Both the position numbers and the translations under genes were made by a program. This document shows positions 51,354-61,028 of a stretch of 64,000 nt of DNA, piece by piece. The stretch is from Cryobacterium melibiosiphilum (lineage in GTDB: Bacteria; Actinomycetota; Actinomycetes; Actinomycetales; Microbacteriaceae). Under the pieces are notes generated by a model. That model was not told the DNA's origin and did not search any database. It saw nothing but the letters and a program-made list of their open reading frames with translations. Where the stretch lies: assembly GCF_003602235.1 (NCBI RefSeq), contig NZ_QZVS01000088.1, positions 1 through 64,000 on the forward strand, read 5' to 3'. How positions within the stretch are numbered: the first letter of the stretch is position 1; each line of letters starts with the position of its first letter.

Positions 51354-52217
51354 GTGATCGCTGAACCTCCGGTCGGCTCGGGTGCGCCCATCACGGTGCG
51401 AGTCGCCGCCGTACGCAACACCCTGCAGCCCACCGAACGTCGGGTGGCTGACCTCATCGTCTCCGAGCCGGAACTCGTAGTGGAACTAACCGCCCAGCAG
51501 GTGGCGGATCGAGTCGGCGTTGCCCGATCGTCCGTGGTGCGGGCAAGCCAATCCCTGGGCTACCGCGGGTACCCACAGCTCAGGATGGCGCTCGCTGGCG
51601 AGCTGGGCGCCCACGATTCGTTCGACCACGGTGAGGGGGCCATCGGCCGGCTGCGCACAGTGATGGACAGAACCGCGCGGGCCCTGAACAATTCCACCAG
51701 CCTTCTCGATGTTGATGAGCTCGAGGGCGCAATCGATTTGATCGCGCGGGCGCGACGGGTCTTCGTCGTAGCCAACGGGCTGTCCGCCTCGGTGGCCAGC
51801 AATCTTGCGACGCGTCTGACGTCGATCGGACGATCGGCCGAGATCGTGCCCGACGCGGTGTCGCAGCAAATTGCGGCGCGGCAGCTGACACCCGACGACG
51901 TATGCGTGGTGGTGAGCGGCACGGGCACGAACGAGTTCAGCCTGCGCACCGCCGCGGCCGCGGTGAGCGCTGGGGCGAATGTGATCGCGATCACGTCATT
52001 CCAAAAGTCTGACCTCACGGGCCTGGCCCACCGGGTGCTGGTCGTCGCCCCGGCAAGCTTTCGGGATGAACTGGAACACTACTCACGGGTCGCGCAAGCC
52101 GCCTTCGTCGAGGCGCTCGTGGACTTGGTCGCGGAGGTCTTCGCCGACCGGGCACAGCACGCTCGCGGTCTGGTGCTGGAAATTCTCTCCGACAACCTCG
52201 GCGACACCATCTCGTAG
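51354..52217 (+). CDS. RpiR/MurR family regulator
   Basis: 287 aa from GTG at 51354 with AAGGAG upstream. RpiR HTH (LTAQQVADRVGVARSSVVRA, then QSLGYRGYPQLRMAL) and a SIS domain (about 120-260: RRVFVVANGLSASVASNLAT, then CVVVSGTGTNEFSLRTAAAA). SIS domains bind phosphosugars, so the operon inducer or corepressor is probably a sugar phosphate. Last gene of the HAD-ABC-MBL cluster. Confidence 0.9.
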   Translation: MIAEPPVGSGAPITVRVAAVRNTLQPTERRVADLIVSEPELVVELTAQQVADRVGVARSSVVRASQSLGYRGYPQLRMALAGELGAHDSFDHGEGAIGRLRTVMDRTARALNNSTSLLDVDELEGAIDLIARARRVFVVANGLSASVASNLATRLTSIGRSAEIVPDAVSQQIAARQLTPDDVCVVVSGTGTNEFSLRTAAAAVSAGANVIAITSFQKSDLTGLAHRVLVVAPASFRDELEHYSRVAQAAFVEALVDLVAEVFADRAQHARGLVLEILSDNLGDTIS

Positions 52218-52984
52218 TTGGGCGCCGTCCGGCCGGCCGTGAATGGCCCGAGTACTAGAGGCCGAAACGACGGGGCCCCGCTCAGACCGCTGCAGGGCGA
52301 TAGTCTCGCCCTGTATTGAGCTATCGGGGGCGAGAACTGCATGGAGTTGATCAAAAGGGCTAACGGGCGACCTGCGAGATCTCGGTGCTGAAAACGGCGT
52401 GCGTATCGAAAGCGGCAGCTTCGGGCTCCGGAGGCCGCGATTGAAGCATTCCTCGACCACCTGGACAAAAATACTCGTCTAGATTCTCGTGACCCGGCAA
52501 CGCATGAGGAGTTGCTTCGTGACCACCGAGGTGCTGTTCGCTCCGCGAGGCCCTGTGCGGCGAGTACGGTTCCCGGAGTCACGCCCAAGGACATCACGAA
52601 CGTCGATTGCGCTCTACGGTGGGGCATCCGTCACGTCTGCTCAACGGGCCTGACAAATCAAGGTAACTACGCGAAGGGCATTAACCCTGGGCTGGCAATT
52701 GCGCCTGCAGGGACAGTCAGTGCGACCGCGATCGACTTGTGCAACTGACCAAGTGAACAACGCCGTGACCGGCAGCGGCAGCGGCGGTCAGGCGGTGAGT
52801 GCGGTTGTCACGCCACGGCCGGCGTCCCGCCATTCGGGAAGCCGCCGTTTAGCCGCCCAGCCTCCAGGCCGGACTCGCCAGTCGAGCGACGGGTGGGTTC
52901 GGGAAGCGTTCACTCGGCGTTTACGAGTTCGTGACCCAAACATCGATAATGAAATTGTGACCGACAGCAACGAGGCTCCCGACA
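52218..52984. other. Gene-poor stretch with small remnants
   Basis: 767 bp. A short frame near 52440-52560 (EAFLDHLDKNTRLDSRDPAT then HEELLRDHRGAV) looks like a fragment of an antitoxin-size protein but has no start. The rest (52570-52980) shows nothing I can name. Confidence 0.35.
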
Positions 52985-54211
52985 ATGAGCGATGACCACA
53001 CGATCACGGCCGTGAGAGCGACCGGGCGGGGATCCGTGTGGGAGGTGTTCCGGGTTTTCCTCCGTTTGGGCCTGACCTCCTTCGGCGGGCCGATCGCGCA
53101 CTTGGGCTATTTTCGTGAGGACCTGATTCAGCGGCGCAAGTGGCTGAATGACGACGAATACGCCGACCTCGTGGCCCTGGGGCAGTTCCTTCCCGGCCCG
53201 GCCTCCAGCCAGGTCGGCTTCGGAATCGGGCTCTACCGCGCGGGTCCCGCCGGCGGGATCGCCGCGGCCGTCGCGTTCACTCTTCCGTCCGCTGTGCTGC
53301 TCACGGCCTTCGCGTTCGGGACGTCCCTGTTCGAGGGCGTCATCGGCGCCGGCATCCTGAACGGTCTGAAGATTGTTGCCGTCGCCATCGTCGCCCAGGC
53401 AGTCCGGGGAATGGCGCGAACCCTCACCCCCGACCGGCCTCGTGCCGCGATCGCCGTGGTGGCCGTGCTGAGCGCCCTGTTGCTCGGCGGTTCTGTGGGC
53501 CAGATCGGGGCGATCGTGGTTGGAGCTCTCCTCGGCCTGATCTGCTGCCGCACCGGCACGAGTTCCACCACGACCCTCGCCCGGTTTCCCGTCAGTCGCC
53601 TGGCCGGGTGGATGTGCCTCACCCTGTTCACCGTCCTCCTGGTCGGGCTCCCCGTGGTCGCATCCGTCACCGGTTCCGGAATCATTCAGCTGCTTGCCGC
53701 CTTCTACCGAGCCGGGGCGCTGGTTTTCGGTGGCGGCCATGTCGTTCTCCCTCTTCTCCAAACCGGTGTCGTCGACACGGGCTGGGTCACCTCCGATCAG
53801 TTCCTCGCCGGATACGGGGCCGCCCAGGCCGTTCCCGGGCCCTTGTTCACCTTCGCGGCATACCTCGGCACCCTCTCCACCACGGGGCCGGGTGGCATTC
53901 TCGGCGCGGCTGTCGCTCTGGGCGGAATCCTCCTGCCCAGCTTCCTGATCCTTGTCGGCGTGCTCCCCTTCTGGAACAGCTTCCGAACGCGGCCGCGAGC
54001 GCAGGCCATCATGCGCGGTGCGAATGCCGCCGTGGTCGGCATCCTCGCCGCCGCGCTCTATGACCCCGTGTTCGTGACCGCCGTCACCGGACCGCCCACG
54101 TTCGCCCTGGCACTGGTCTGCTTCGTGCTGCTCATCGCCTGGAAGGTGCCGGCGTGGGCGGTGGTCATGGTCGGCGCTGCGGGCGGGATCGTGCTCGAGC
54201 TGCTTCGATGA
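52985..54211 (+). CDS. chrA: Chromate transporter ChrA
   Basis: 408 aa. Two homologous halves, each with the CHR motif: FLRLGLTSFGGPIAHLGYFR ... ALGQFLPGPASSQVGFGIG, and FYRAGALVFGGGHVVLPLLQ ... YGAAQAVPGPLFTFAAYLG. About 10-12 helices, the length of bidomain ChrA proteins. It exports chromate or a related oxyanion. No chrB is adjacent. Confidence 0.9.
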   Translation: MSDDHTITAVRATGRGSVWEVFRVFLRLGLTSFGGPIAHLGYFREDLIQRRKWLNDDEYADLVALGQFLPGPASSQVGFGIGLYRAGPAGGIAAAVAFTLPSAVLLTAFAFGTSLFEGVIGAGILNGLKIVAVAIVAQAVRGMARTLTPDRPRAAIAVVAVLSALLLGGSVGQIGAIVVGALLGLICCRTGTSSTTTLARFPVSRLAGWMCLTLFTVLLVGLPVVASVTGSGIIQLLAAFYRAGALVFGGGHVVLPLLQTGVVDTGWVTSDQFLAGYGAAQAVPGPLFTFAAYLGTLSTTGPGGILGAAVALGGILLPSFLILVGVLPFWNSFRTRPRAQAIMRGANAAVVGILAAALYDPVFVTAVTGPPTFALALVCFVLLIAWKVPAWAVVMVGAAGGIVLELLR

Positions 54212-54453
54212 TCGAACAGCCGGCCCTATTGCCTCACTGGCCCGTGACCCGCAGGACGCAGTGACCCCGGCCGACCTCCGGCTTCGGAGGACAGGCTTCT
54301 GATGCGTTGCCCCACGCGGTCACGGCGCTTCCTCGCCCGTGAATGGAGACGCAATCGTGTGTACGCTCGATGAGGTGCGTTTGCAGGACTTGTCAACGTG
54401 CCGCTCGGCGGGCACTGTGCCGTCGCGCTCGGCTTGAACCTGAAGGAAATATC

Positions 54454-54915
54454 GTGTCTGATCACGCAAGAATCAAGGGGCACACCGTGACCCGCACCGT
54501 GCACATCGAGGCCTCGCGCGCGAGCGTCTGGCAGGCGCTGACCGACCCCGAGGTGATGGCCAAGTGGTTTGGCGACGGTGTGGGTTTCGCCGCGCTCGAG
54601 CCCGGTGCTACGGGCAGCATCGACTGGGATGACTACGGCAGCTTCCCGATCGAAATCACCGAGGTCGTGCCCGACGACTCGTTCGGCTTTCGCTGGTCGG
54701 GAATCCCCGCCGAAGCGCTCGACGAGTACTCGACGCACGTGCGCTTCACCATTGCCGATGCGGGTACCGGTACGGATGTCACGGTGATCGAATCGGGTTT
54801 CGATTCGCTTCCCGGCGGCACCCGCTACCGTCGCGACCGTCTGGAGCAGAACCGAGAGGGCTGGGACGTCGAACTCGATGAGCTCGCGATCCTCCTCGAG
54901 GGTGTCACCGAGTAG
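54454..54915 (+). CDS. SRPBCC/AHSA1-like protein
   Basis: 153 aa from GTG at 54454 with GAAGGAA upstream. GHTVTRTVHIEASRASVWQA then LTDPEVMAKWFGDGVGFAAL opens the Bet v1-like fold; the end WDVELDELAILLEGV is the long C-terminal helix. Ligand unknown. Confidence 0.8.
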   Translation: MSDHARIKGHTVTRTVHIEASRASVWQALTDPEVMAKWFGDGVGFAALEPGATGSIDWDDYGSFPIEITEVVPDDSFGFRWSGIPAEALDEYSTHVRFTIADAGTGTDVTVIESGFDSLPGGTRYRRDRLEQNREGWDVELDELAILLEGVTE

Positions 54916-55105
54916 TTCACTAATGTCCTGCGCATACACAGCAAACGCTGAGTAAAATAAGAAATTACTTTTATCTCACACCTCGAAAGGCGTTGACCGC
55001 AACTGTGGGCTCACCAGCCATGGCCCTCTGGGCCATTGACCGGCCATGCACGACTTCACATCGAACACGAGGGTTTCTCTCACCCCCTGATGAGGTGACG
55101 TACTC

Positions 55106-56521
55106 GTGATCGAAACACTGCTCCTTTTGCTGCTGGGCATCGTGATCATCCTGGTGATCATCGCGGCCAACGGCTACTTCGTTGCCCAAGAGTTCGCCTA
55201 CATGTCCGTGGACCGCAACCGTCTCGGCGCCAGCGCGGCGGCGGGGGACGCCTCAGCGGTCCGCGCCCTCGCCGTCACCAAGCGCACGTCGTTCATGCTC
55301 TCCGGCGCGCAACTGGGTATCACGGTCACCGGGCTGCTCGTCGGCTTCGTTGCGCAGCCGCTGATCGGTGAATCTCTGGGTGTTCTGCTGGGCGGGGCCG
55401 GCGTGTCCATGGCGGTCAGCGTCACCCTGGGAACGGTGCTCGCCCTGGTTCTCGCGACAGTGGTGCAGATGATCTTTGGGGAGCTCTACCCCAAGAACCT
55501 TGCCATAGCGAACCCTGAACCCCTCGCGCGCGGTTTGGCTCGTTCGACGACGATCTATCTCGCGGTCTTCGGATGGCTCATCGCCATCTTCGATTTCGCA
55601 GCCAATGCCCTGCTTCGCCTTCTGCGCATCGAGCCCGTGCACGACGTCGACTCCAGCGCCACGGCCCAAGACCTCGAACGCATCGTCTCGGACTCCCGTG
55701 ACAGCGGCGACCTGCCCGCCGAGCTGTCCCTCATGCTCGATCGCATCCTCGAGTTTCCCGAGCAGGACGTCGAGCACGCGATGATTCCCCGATCCCTGGT
55801 CGCCACGGTTCGCCCCGACACCACGATCGGTGACGTGCGCCAGCTCATGGCACGAGCTCACACTCGCTACCCGGTGGTCGACGATGAGAGCCAACCGCTC
55901 GGCGTGGTTCAGCTCGCCGACGTGCTCGGCACCACACTCGCTGAAGGCGCCCCCGTGACACAACTCATGCGACCGGCGGTAGTGCTGTCTACTCTGACGA
56001 AACTGCCGCACGCCCTCGCTGAGATCACCCGGGCCCGCAATGAATTCGCGTGCGTGATCGACGAGTACGGCGGATTCGCCGGGGTCGTCACCCTCGAAGA
56101 CCTCGCGGAAGAAATCGTCGGCGAGATCACCGATGAGCACGACGAGACGTCCGCTCCGTCCGTCGACGCTGATGGCGACGCGGTCTGGCTGATGAGTGGC
56201 GACGTGCACGTCGACGAGATGCACCGCGCCATCGGGTACGAGTTGCCCGCCGGAGACTTCGAAACCGTCGCCGGTCTCATCATCGCCGAGCGCGGCGGTC
56301 TGCCCCTCGCCGGTGAAACCCTCCACGTCGCATTGCCCGATGACCCCGCCGATCTCGTTCGAGACGACGAAGTACACCGGGCGCTGGACATCGAGATCCT
56401 GACCATCGAACGCCACGTTCCACACGCCGTGCGCGTGACCCTGATCGAGACCCTCGGCGACGACGACGTCCGCCCAGACTTCGAACCGGCGCCCGACGAT
56501 ACTAAGGCGGTTGACCGATGA
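55106..56521 (+). CDS. CNNM/HlyC family membrane protein (DUF21-CBS-CorC)
   Basis: 471 aa. DUF21 membrane domain (1-200; FVAQEFAYMSVDRNRL, then FMLSGAQLGITVTGLLVGF and GELYPKNLAIANPE), a CBS pair (about 220-345) and a C-terminal CorC_HlyC domain (390-460). Family members move Mg2+ or Co2+. The downstream gene starts within its stop (ATGA) and encodes a shorter relative. Confidence 0.9.
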   Translation: MIETLLLLLLGIVIILVIIAANGYFVAQEFAYMSVDRNRLGASAAAGDASAVRALAVTKRTSFMLSGAQLGITVTGLLVGFVAQPLIGESLGVLLGGAGVSMAVSVTLGTVLALVLATVVQMIFGELYPKNLAIANPEPLARGLARSTTIYLAVFGWLIAIFDFAANALLRLLRIEPVHDVDSSATAQDLERIVSDSRDSGDLPAELSLMLDRILEFPEQDVEHAMIPRSLVATVRPDTTIGDVRQLMARAHTRYPVVDDESQPLGVVQLADVLGTTLAEGAPVTQLMRPAVVLSTLTKLPHALAEITRARNEFACVIDEYGGFAGVVTLEDLAEEIVGEITDEHDETSAPSVDADGDAVWLMSGDVHVDEMHRAIGYELPAGDFETVAGLIIAERGGLPLAGETLHVALPDDPADLVRDDEVHRALDIEILTIERHVPHAVRVTLIETLGDDDVRPDFEPAPDDTKAVDR

Positions 56522-57555
56522 ATGATGGCCTGGTTGTGGCGATCGCCACCGTCATCCTGATCGCGCTGAGCGCGTTCTTCGTGATCATCGAGTTCGCCCT
56601 CCTGGGTGCGCGGCGCCACCGCCTCGAGGCGACCGCGGCGACGGACCGCTCTGCCCGAGCGGCCCTCAAGGGCGTCAACGAACTGACGTTGATGCTCGCC
56701 GGTGCGCAGTTGGGCATCACGGCCTGCACCTTCGCGCTCGGCGCTGTCACCAAGCCTGCACTGGACTATTGGCTCGGGCCCATCTTCTCAGCCTGGGGAA
56801 TGCCGGAGTGGGCCGCTGGCGTGCTCGCTTTCTCCCTCTCGCTCCTGATCGTCACCTTCCTGCACCTTGTGGTCGGAGAGATGGCGCCGAAGTCCTGGGC
56901 CATCGCCCACCCCGAGACTGCCGCGAAGGTGATCGGCATCCCGTCCCGCATCTTCATCTGGCCCTTCCGCCCCCTCCTGATGTGGATCAACAGCATCGCC
57001 AATAAGCTCGTGGCCGCATCCGGAGTCGTCCCGGTGGAGAGCGCCGCCGTCGGCGGACAGAACGCCGAGACGATTCGGCATCTCGTCGAATTGTCGGCCC
57101 GCACGGGAATGCTCGACAGCTCGTTCCAGAACCAGTTGGAAGGAGCGATCGAATTGGAAACCCTGCGCCTGGATGAACTCGTCGACGTCACTGTCACCCC
57201 CACGGTCGTTCCCAGCGAGGCAACTGTCGCCGACGTGCAGCGTGCTGCTGCCCAATCCGGCCATATGCGCATCCTGATCGGCGACCTCGACACGGGTATT
57301 CCCGGTGTCGTCCATGTTCGGGACACCCTGGTCGACGCGCTCGACGCCCCGGCCGCTCCCTTCGTGCGATCTGCGCTGGTGCTGGCGGGGGAGACCCCGG
57401 TCTACGAGGTCCTCGCCCAGATGCGCGCAACGAGCCAGCAGCTCGTCGTCGTGGTCGACGGTGACCACTCGTTCCGCGGGATCGTGACTCTGTCCGACGT
57501 GCTCCCGCGGCTGCTGCCTCGCACCGACGCGACGGATGCGTTGGCGCTCCGCTAA
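56518..57555 (+). CDS. CNNM family membrane protein, short form (DUF21-CBS)
   Basis: 345 aa. DUF21 domain (LMLAGAQLGITACTFALGAV, then GEMAPKSWAIAHPE) and a CBS pair, ending after VVDGDHSFRGIVTLSDVLPR without the CorC_HlyC domain of the upstream partner. Such long-short pairs probably form a hetero-oligomeric transporter. Confidence 0.9.
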   Translation: MNDGLVVAIATVILIALSAFFVIIEFALLGARRHRLEATAATDRSARAALKGVNELTLMLAGAQLGITACTFALGAVTKPALDYWLGPIFSAWGMPEWAAGVLAFSLSLLIVTFLHLVVGEMAPKSWAIAHPETAAKVIGIPSRIFIWPFRPLLMWINSIANKLVAASGVVPVESAAVGGQNAETIRHLVELSARTGMLDSSFQNQLEGAIELETLRLDELVDVTVTPTVVPSEATVADVQRAAAQSGHMRILIGDLDTGIPGVVHVRDTLVDALDAPAAPFVRSALVLAGETPVYEVLAQMRATSQQLVVVVDGDHSFRGIVTLSDVLPRLLPRTDATDALALR

Positions 57556-57570
57556 CCGAGGACGCCTCGG
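57556..57570 (+). terminator. Hairpin after CNNM pair
   Basis: CCGAGG-ACG-CCTCGG begins right after the stop codon of the second gene: 6-bp stem, 3-nt loop. Confidence 0.5.
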
Positions 57571-57625
57571 AGGCGGCATACTGCGGAAATCACCAGATCA
57601 CACGTCGCCGTTCGAAGGCGTTCGC

Positions 57626-58297
57626 TTAAGCGGAGGCTCTCAGGGGTTCGAGGGCGGCCAGGACGAGGTCGAGGCCGAAGCTGAACTCCTCTGCGGGGTC
57701 ATAGCCGGAAGTGACGAGCACCGCAGCGGACTCGTTGAGGTAGGGGAATTCGCCAGGAGGAAGCTGGGGCAGGTAGACGCCCTCGGCCATCTGTGCGAAC
57801 TCATCCGTGGTGTCGAACGGCAGGCTGGTCTCCTGCAGGGCGAACCCGTAGACATAGCTGTCGAGCAACCAGTTGGCGTGCGTCGCCATCACGACCGAGA
57901 AGCCAGCCCGCCGCAGGCAAGCGGTGACCGCTTCGCGGTGGCGGAGGTTCGCGGGTCCCGGTGATGTCCGCGACTCCATCAGGCCGATCGCCCACGGGTG
58001 GCGAGCGAGAACCTGTCGGGCGGATAGCGACCGTCGTCGCATCGCCGACTGCCAGTCGGGTTCCTCGGGCGCGAGCTCGATCTCCTCGAACACGGTATCG
58101 ATCATGGCGTCCAGCAACTTTTCCTTGCTCGCCACGTAGTGGTACAGCGACATCGCGCCGGCGCCGAGCGCGCCAGCCAGCCGGCGCATGCTCAGCCCGT
58201 CGACCCCCTCACGGTCGGCGAGCCGAACCGCCTCCTCCACCACCCGTTGCTTGCTCAGTCCCGCGTCTGACGCGACCTGGTATTCCTTCGCGGACAC
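57626..58297 (-). CDS. TetR family regulator (TetR_C_1 type)
   Basis: 223 aa. HTH LSKQRVVEEAVRLADREGVD, then LSMRRLAGALGAGAMSLYHY (about 14-60), and a C-terminal domain of the tetracycline-repressor type (ESRTSPGPANLRHREAVTAC). Divergent from a quinone oxidoreductase-like gene with three operator copies between. Confidence 0.9.
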   Translation of the reverse strand: MSAKEYQVASDAGLSKQRVVEEAVRLADREGVDGLSMRRLAGALGAGAMSLYHYVASKEKLLDAMIDTVFEEIELAPEEPDWQSAMRRRSLSARQVLARHPWAIGLMESRTSPGPANLRHREAVTACLRRAGFSVVMATHANWLLDSYVYGFALQETSLPFDTTDEFAQMAEGVYLPQLPPGEFPYLNESAAVLVTSGYDPAEEFSFGLDLVLAALEPLRASA

Positions 58298-58349
58298 GGT
58301 TCTCCTCGCTCACTCGAACGGTCTGACAATGCTCTAGCGCTTTTGCATA

Positions 58350-58392
58350 GTACAGTGTACGCTCCCAGTACGGTGTACGACGTACGGTGTAC
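58350..58392. promoter_or_regulatory. Three tandem TetR operators
   Basis: GTACAGTGTAC (58350-58360), GTACGGTGTAC (58368-58378) and GTACGGTGTAC (58382-58392). Each is a GTACN-N-NGTAC inverted repeat, spaced 18 and 14 bp start to start, in the divergent control region. Confidence 0.7.
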
Positions 58393-58432
58393 GAGCCGGC
58401 GAGAGTCGCGGCTTGAACGTGAGGAGGCTTTT

Positions 58433-59473
58433 GTGGAAATCGAACAGCGAACGAATGCCGGAGCACGCCTGGTGCCGGGGGAGGGTGCGGCCGGGGCGGC
58501 GACGATGCGGGCGGCCGTGCAGCACCGCTACGGCCCGCCCTCAGTGCTTGCGGTGTCCCAGGTCGGGCGACCAGAGCCCGGCCCCGGCGATGTGCTCGTC
58601 CGGGTGGGCGCGGCCGCGGTGCATCCCGGCGACTACTTTGTCATGACCGGCGAGCCGTTCCTGCTGCGCCTGGCATTCGGCCTCCGCCGGCCGCGCCACG
58701 GCATCCCCGGCCGGGACCTGGCCGGGGTGGTGGCAGCGGTCGGGAAAGACGTCACCGCCTTCCGCGTCGGCGACCAGGTGTTCGGCTGGAGCACTGCGGG
58801 ATCGCTCGCGGAATACGCCTGTGTCCCGGCAGACACCCTCGTGTCCGTGCCGGCCAATCTGTCGGTCGTCGACGCGGCGGCGGTGCCCACGTCGGCCCTG
58901 GCGGCGTTGCAGGCATTGCGCAGGATCGCGAATGTTCAACCGGGCCAGGCGGTGCTGGTCACGGGCGCGTCGGGCGGCGTGGGCTCCTTCGCCGTGCAGA
59001 TCGCCCAGGCGTTCGGCGCCGAGGTGACGGGGGTGTGCAGCACCCGCAACGTCGACCTGGTCCGGTCGCTCGGTGCCGACCACGTTGTTGATTACACCAC
59101 CACCGACTTCACCCGCACCGAGAAGCGCTACGACGTGATCCTCGACAACGTGGAGGCCCAGCCCCTGGCGGCTGTCCGCCGAGCGCTGACGCCCACCGGC
59201 GTCCTGATCCCCAACAGCGGACGCGGTGGCCGCTGGCTCGGCCCCCTCGGTCGGATCGTCACAGCACGCGTGCTGTCCGGGGTGACACGTCAGCACCTGA
59301 AGCCCTTTGTATCGGTCGAGAAGCGCCAGGACCTGCTCACCCTGGCCGACCTGCTCACGAGCGGGCAGGTCAGGTCCGTCATCGACCGCACCTACCCCCT
59401 TGACGAAGCAGCGGATGCCCTCCGCTATGTCGGTGCGGGTCACACCCGAGGAAAGGTCGTGATCACCATCTGA
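58433..59473 (+). CDS. NAD(P)-dependent MDR oxidoreductase (quinone reductase-like)
   Basis: 346 aa from GTG at 58433 (GAGGAGG upstream). MRAAVQHRYGPPSVLAVSQV begins the conserved GroES domain at residue 25. The Rossmann motif is VLVTGASGGVGSFAVQIAQA and there are no zinc ligands, so it is the zeta-crystallin/QOR type. Followed by the DUF6326 gene, probably in one transcript controlled by the TetR protein. Confidence 0.85.
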   Translation: MEIEQRTNAGARLVPGEGAAGAATMRAAVQHRYGPPSVLAVSQVGRPEPGPGDVLVRVGAAAVHPGDYFVMTGEPFLLRLAFGLRRPRHGIPGRDLAGVVAAVGKDVTAFRVGDQVFGWSTAGSLAEYACVPADTLVSVPANLSVVDAAAVPTSALAALQALRRIANVQPGQAVLVTGASGGVGSFAVQIAQAFGAEVTGVCSTRNVDLVRSLGADHVVDYTTTDFTRTEKRYDVILDNVEAQPLAAVRRALTPTGVLIPNSGRGGRWLGPLGRIVTARVLSGVTRQHLKPFVSVEKRQDLLTLADLLTSGQVRSVIDRTYPLDEAADALRYVGAGHTRGKVVITI

Positions 59474-59557
59474 CGACCGACAGGCGAGAACGACCCACCT
59501 GCATGCCCAGACCTGCCGCCGCCCGGCGACGGACCGCTCCTCGCGAAAGGCGAACCG

Positions 59558-60040
59558 ATGACCATCCGACCCACACCTGCGAACCAGCTCTACAGCCCGC
59601 CGATCCCCGTGCAGGCCAAGCTCGCCGCGGCCTGGACCAGCTTCATGTTCCTCTACCTCTATATCGACTACTTCCACCTCTATAAGCCCGGCATCATCGA
59701 CGACCTCCGCGCCGGCGTCACCTTCGAGTTCGACATCAGCCCGACCTTGTTGACCATTTTCGTCGCGCTCATCGCGATTCCGGCCCTCATGGTGTGGCTC
59801 TCCATGACGCTGCCCGCCCGGGTGAACCGCGCCAGCAACCTCGTCGTCGCCTCGCTCTACGTGCTCGTCTCGATGTTCAACGCGGTCGGGGAGTCCTGGG
59901 ACTGGTCCTGGTTCTACGGCCTCTCCATCGCACTCGAGGTGATGATCCTGGCCTTCATCCTGCGTTCCGCCTGGAGCTGGCCCCGAACCCCCACCGTCCC
60001 CACCGATCCCGCGACGTCCGACCTTCGACAGTCCGCGTAA
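59558..60040 (+). CDS. DUF6326 family membrane protein
   Basis: 160 aa, four transmembrane helices. LAAAWTSFMFLYLYIDYFHL then YKPGIIDDLRAGVTFEF is the DUF6326 signature. Often found beside redox enzymes under TetR control. Function unknown. Confidence 0.75.
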   Translation: MTIRPTPANQLYSPPIPVQAKLAAAWTSFMFLYLYIDYFHLYKPGIIDDLRAGVTFEFDISPTLLTIFVALIAIPALMVWLSMTLPARVNRASNLVVASLYVLVSMFNAVGESWDWSWFYGLSIALEVMILAFILRSAWSWPRTPTVPTDPATSDLRQSA

Positions 60041-60065
60041 ACGCCTCGAAAGGTTGTTCTCAAGC

Positions 60066-61028
60066 TCACCCGTACAGGGACCGGTCACTCACTCGTTCGG
60101 GAGCGAATGGTATGGCGCCGGTGCTCGAGGGCGGGATTGCGTTCGCGTGCCTGGTGCACGAGCGTCCGTCGATCTCTCGGATCACGAGATCGGCGTCGAG
60201 CCCCAGCTCGGCGAACAGGCGGCCCGCGGGATCGGCAAGGAGGCTGCGCCTGATCGAGATCGGTGGGCACTCCGAGACCGCACCGACGAAGTAGGAGTTT
60301 TCAATGGCTCGCGCCTGGGCCAAGATGCGCCACTGTTCGGCATTGTCAGCACCCGGAACCCAGGACGAGCAGACCAGCACGAGCTCGGCGCCGGCATCCG
60401 CGAGCTCAGACCCAGCTCGGGAAAGCGGTGGTCGAAGCACGTCATCAGGCCGATGCGCAGCTCCGCGGGTACCGCCGACGGCCAGCCAGATCGGCAGCCC
60501 GTCTGCGGTCGGTCGCGGCCACACCCCCGCATTGGTGAGCGGTGCACGGGTCGTTCCCGACCAAGTGACGGGATTTTCGTCGCGGAGTCGCAGCAGCAGA
60601 TCGAGGCGATCCTCGAAATACTCGTCATACCGGTTCAGATCCTGGCCAAACAGCGGGAAGGACTCGAGATGGGCCCCACGGCCCGCGGTCAGTTCGGCCC
60701 GTCCGGCGCTGAGCAGGTCCAGGGTGGCGAAGTCTTCGAACACGCGCACCGGGTCGGCACTGGAGAGCACGGTCACGGTGCTCGTCAGTCGGATCCGGCG
60801 CGTTTGTGCGGCTGCGGCTACGAGCACGACGGCGGGCGATGACACCGCGAAGTCCGGCCGGTGGTGCTCCCCGACACCGAAGACGTCGAGGCCGGCATCG
60901 TCCGCGACTCGTGCCCACTCCAGGAGGTCGCGCAGCCGCTGCTCGGGAGCGATGGGGCTGCCGTCGCCGCTTCGCGTGAGCTCGCCGAAGGTGAAGATCC
61001 CGAGCTCGAAGGGTGTGGGGATGGTCAC
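60066..61028 (-). pseudogene. Chimeric LLM flavin oxidoreductase / nitrilase remnant
   Basis: Residues 1 to about 190 are the N-terminal part of a luciferase-like F420/FMN oxidoreductase ([16 protein letters not shown], then [20 protein letters not shown]). The frame then crosses a nitrilase fragment. The nitrilase catalytic segment ([16 protein letters not shown], with Cys) is out of frame, and [19 protein letters not shown] to [13 protein letters not shown] is in frame. The true C-terminus ([20 protein letters not shown]) is again in another frame. Deletion plus at least two frameshifts; neither enzyme can be whole. Confidence 0.75.

Noticed and set aside
54916-55105. Magnesium (M-box) riboswitch before the CNNM genes
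   Set aside because: The leader is AT-rich with a small hairpin near the start codon, but I could not align the conserved M-box core.
58541-60088. 515-codon minus-strand ORF
   Set aside because: Antisense to the quinone oxidoreductase and DUF6326 genes; composition (His, Asp, Gly, Arg) is typical of a shadow frame.
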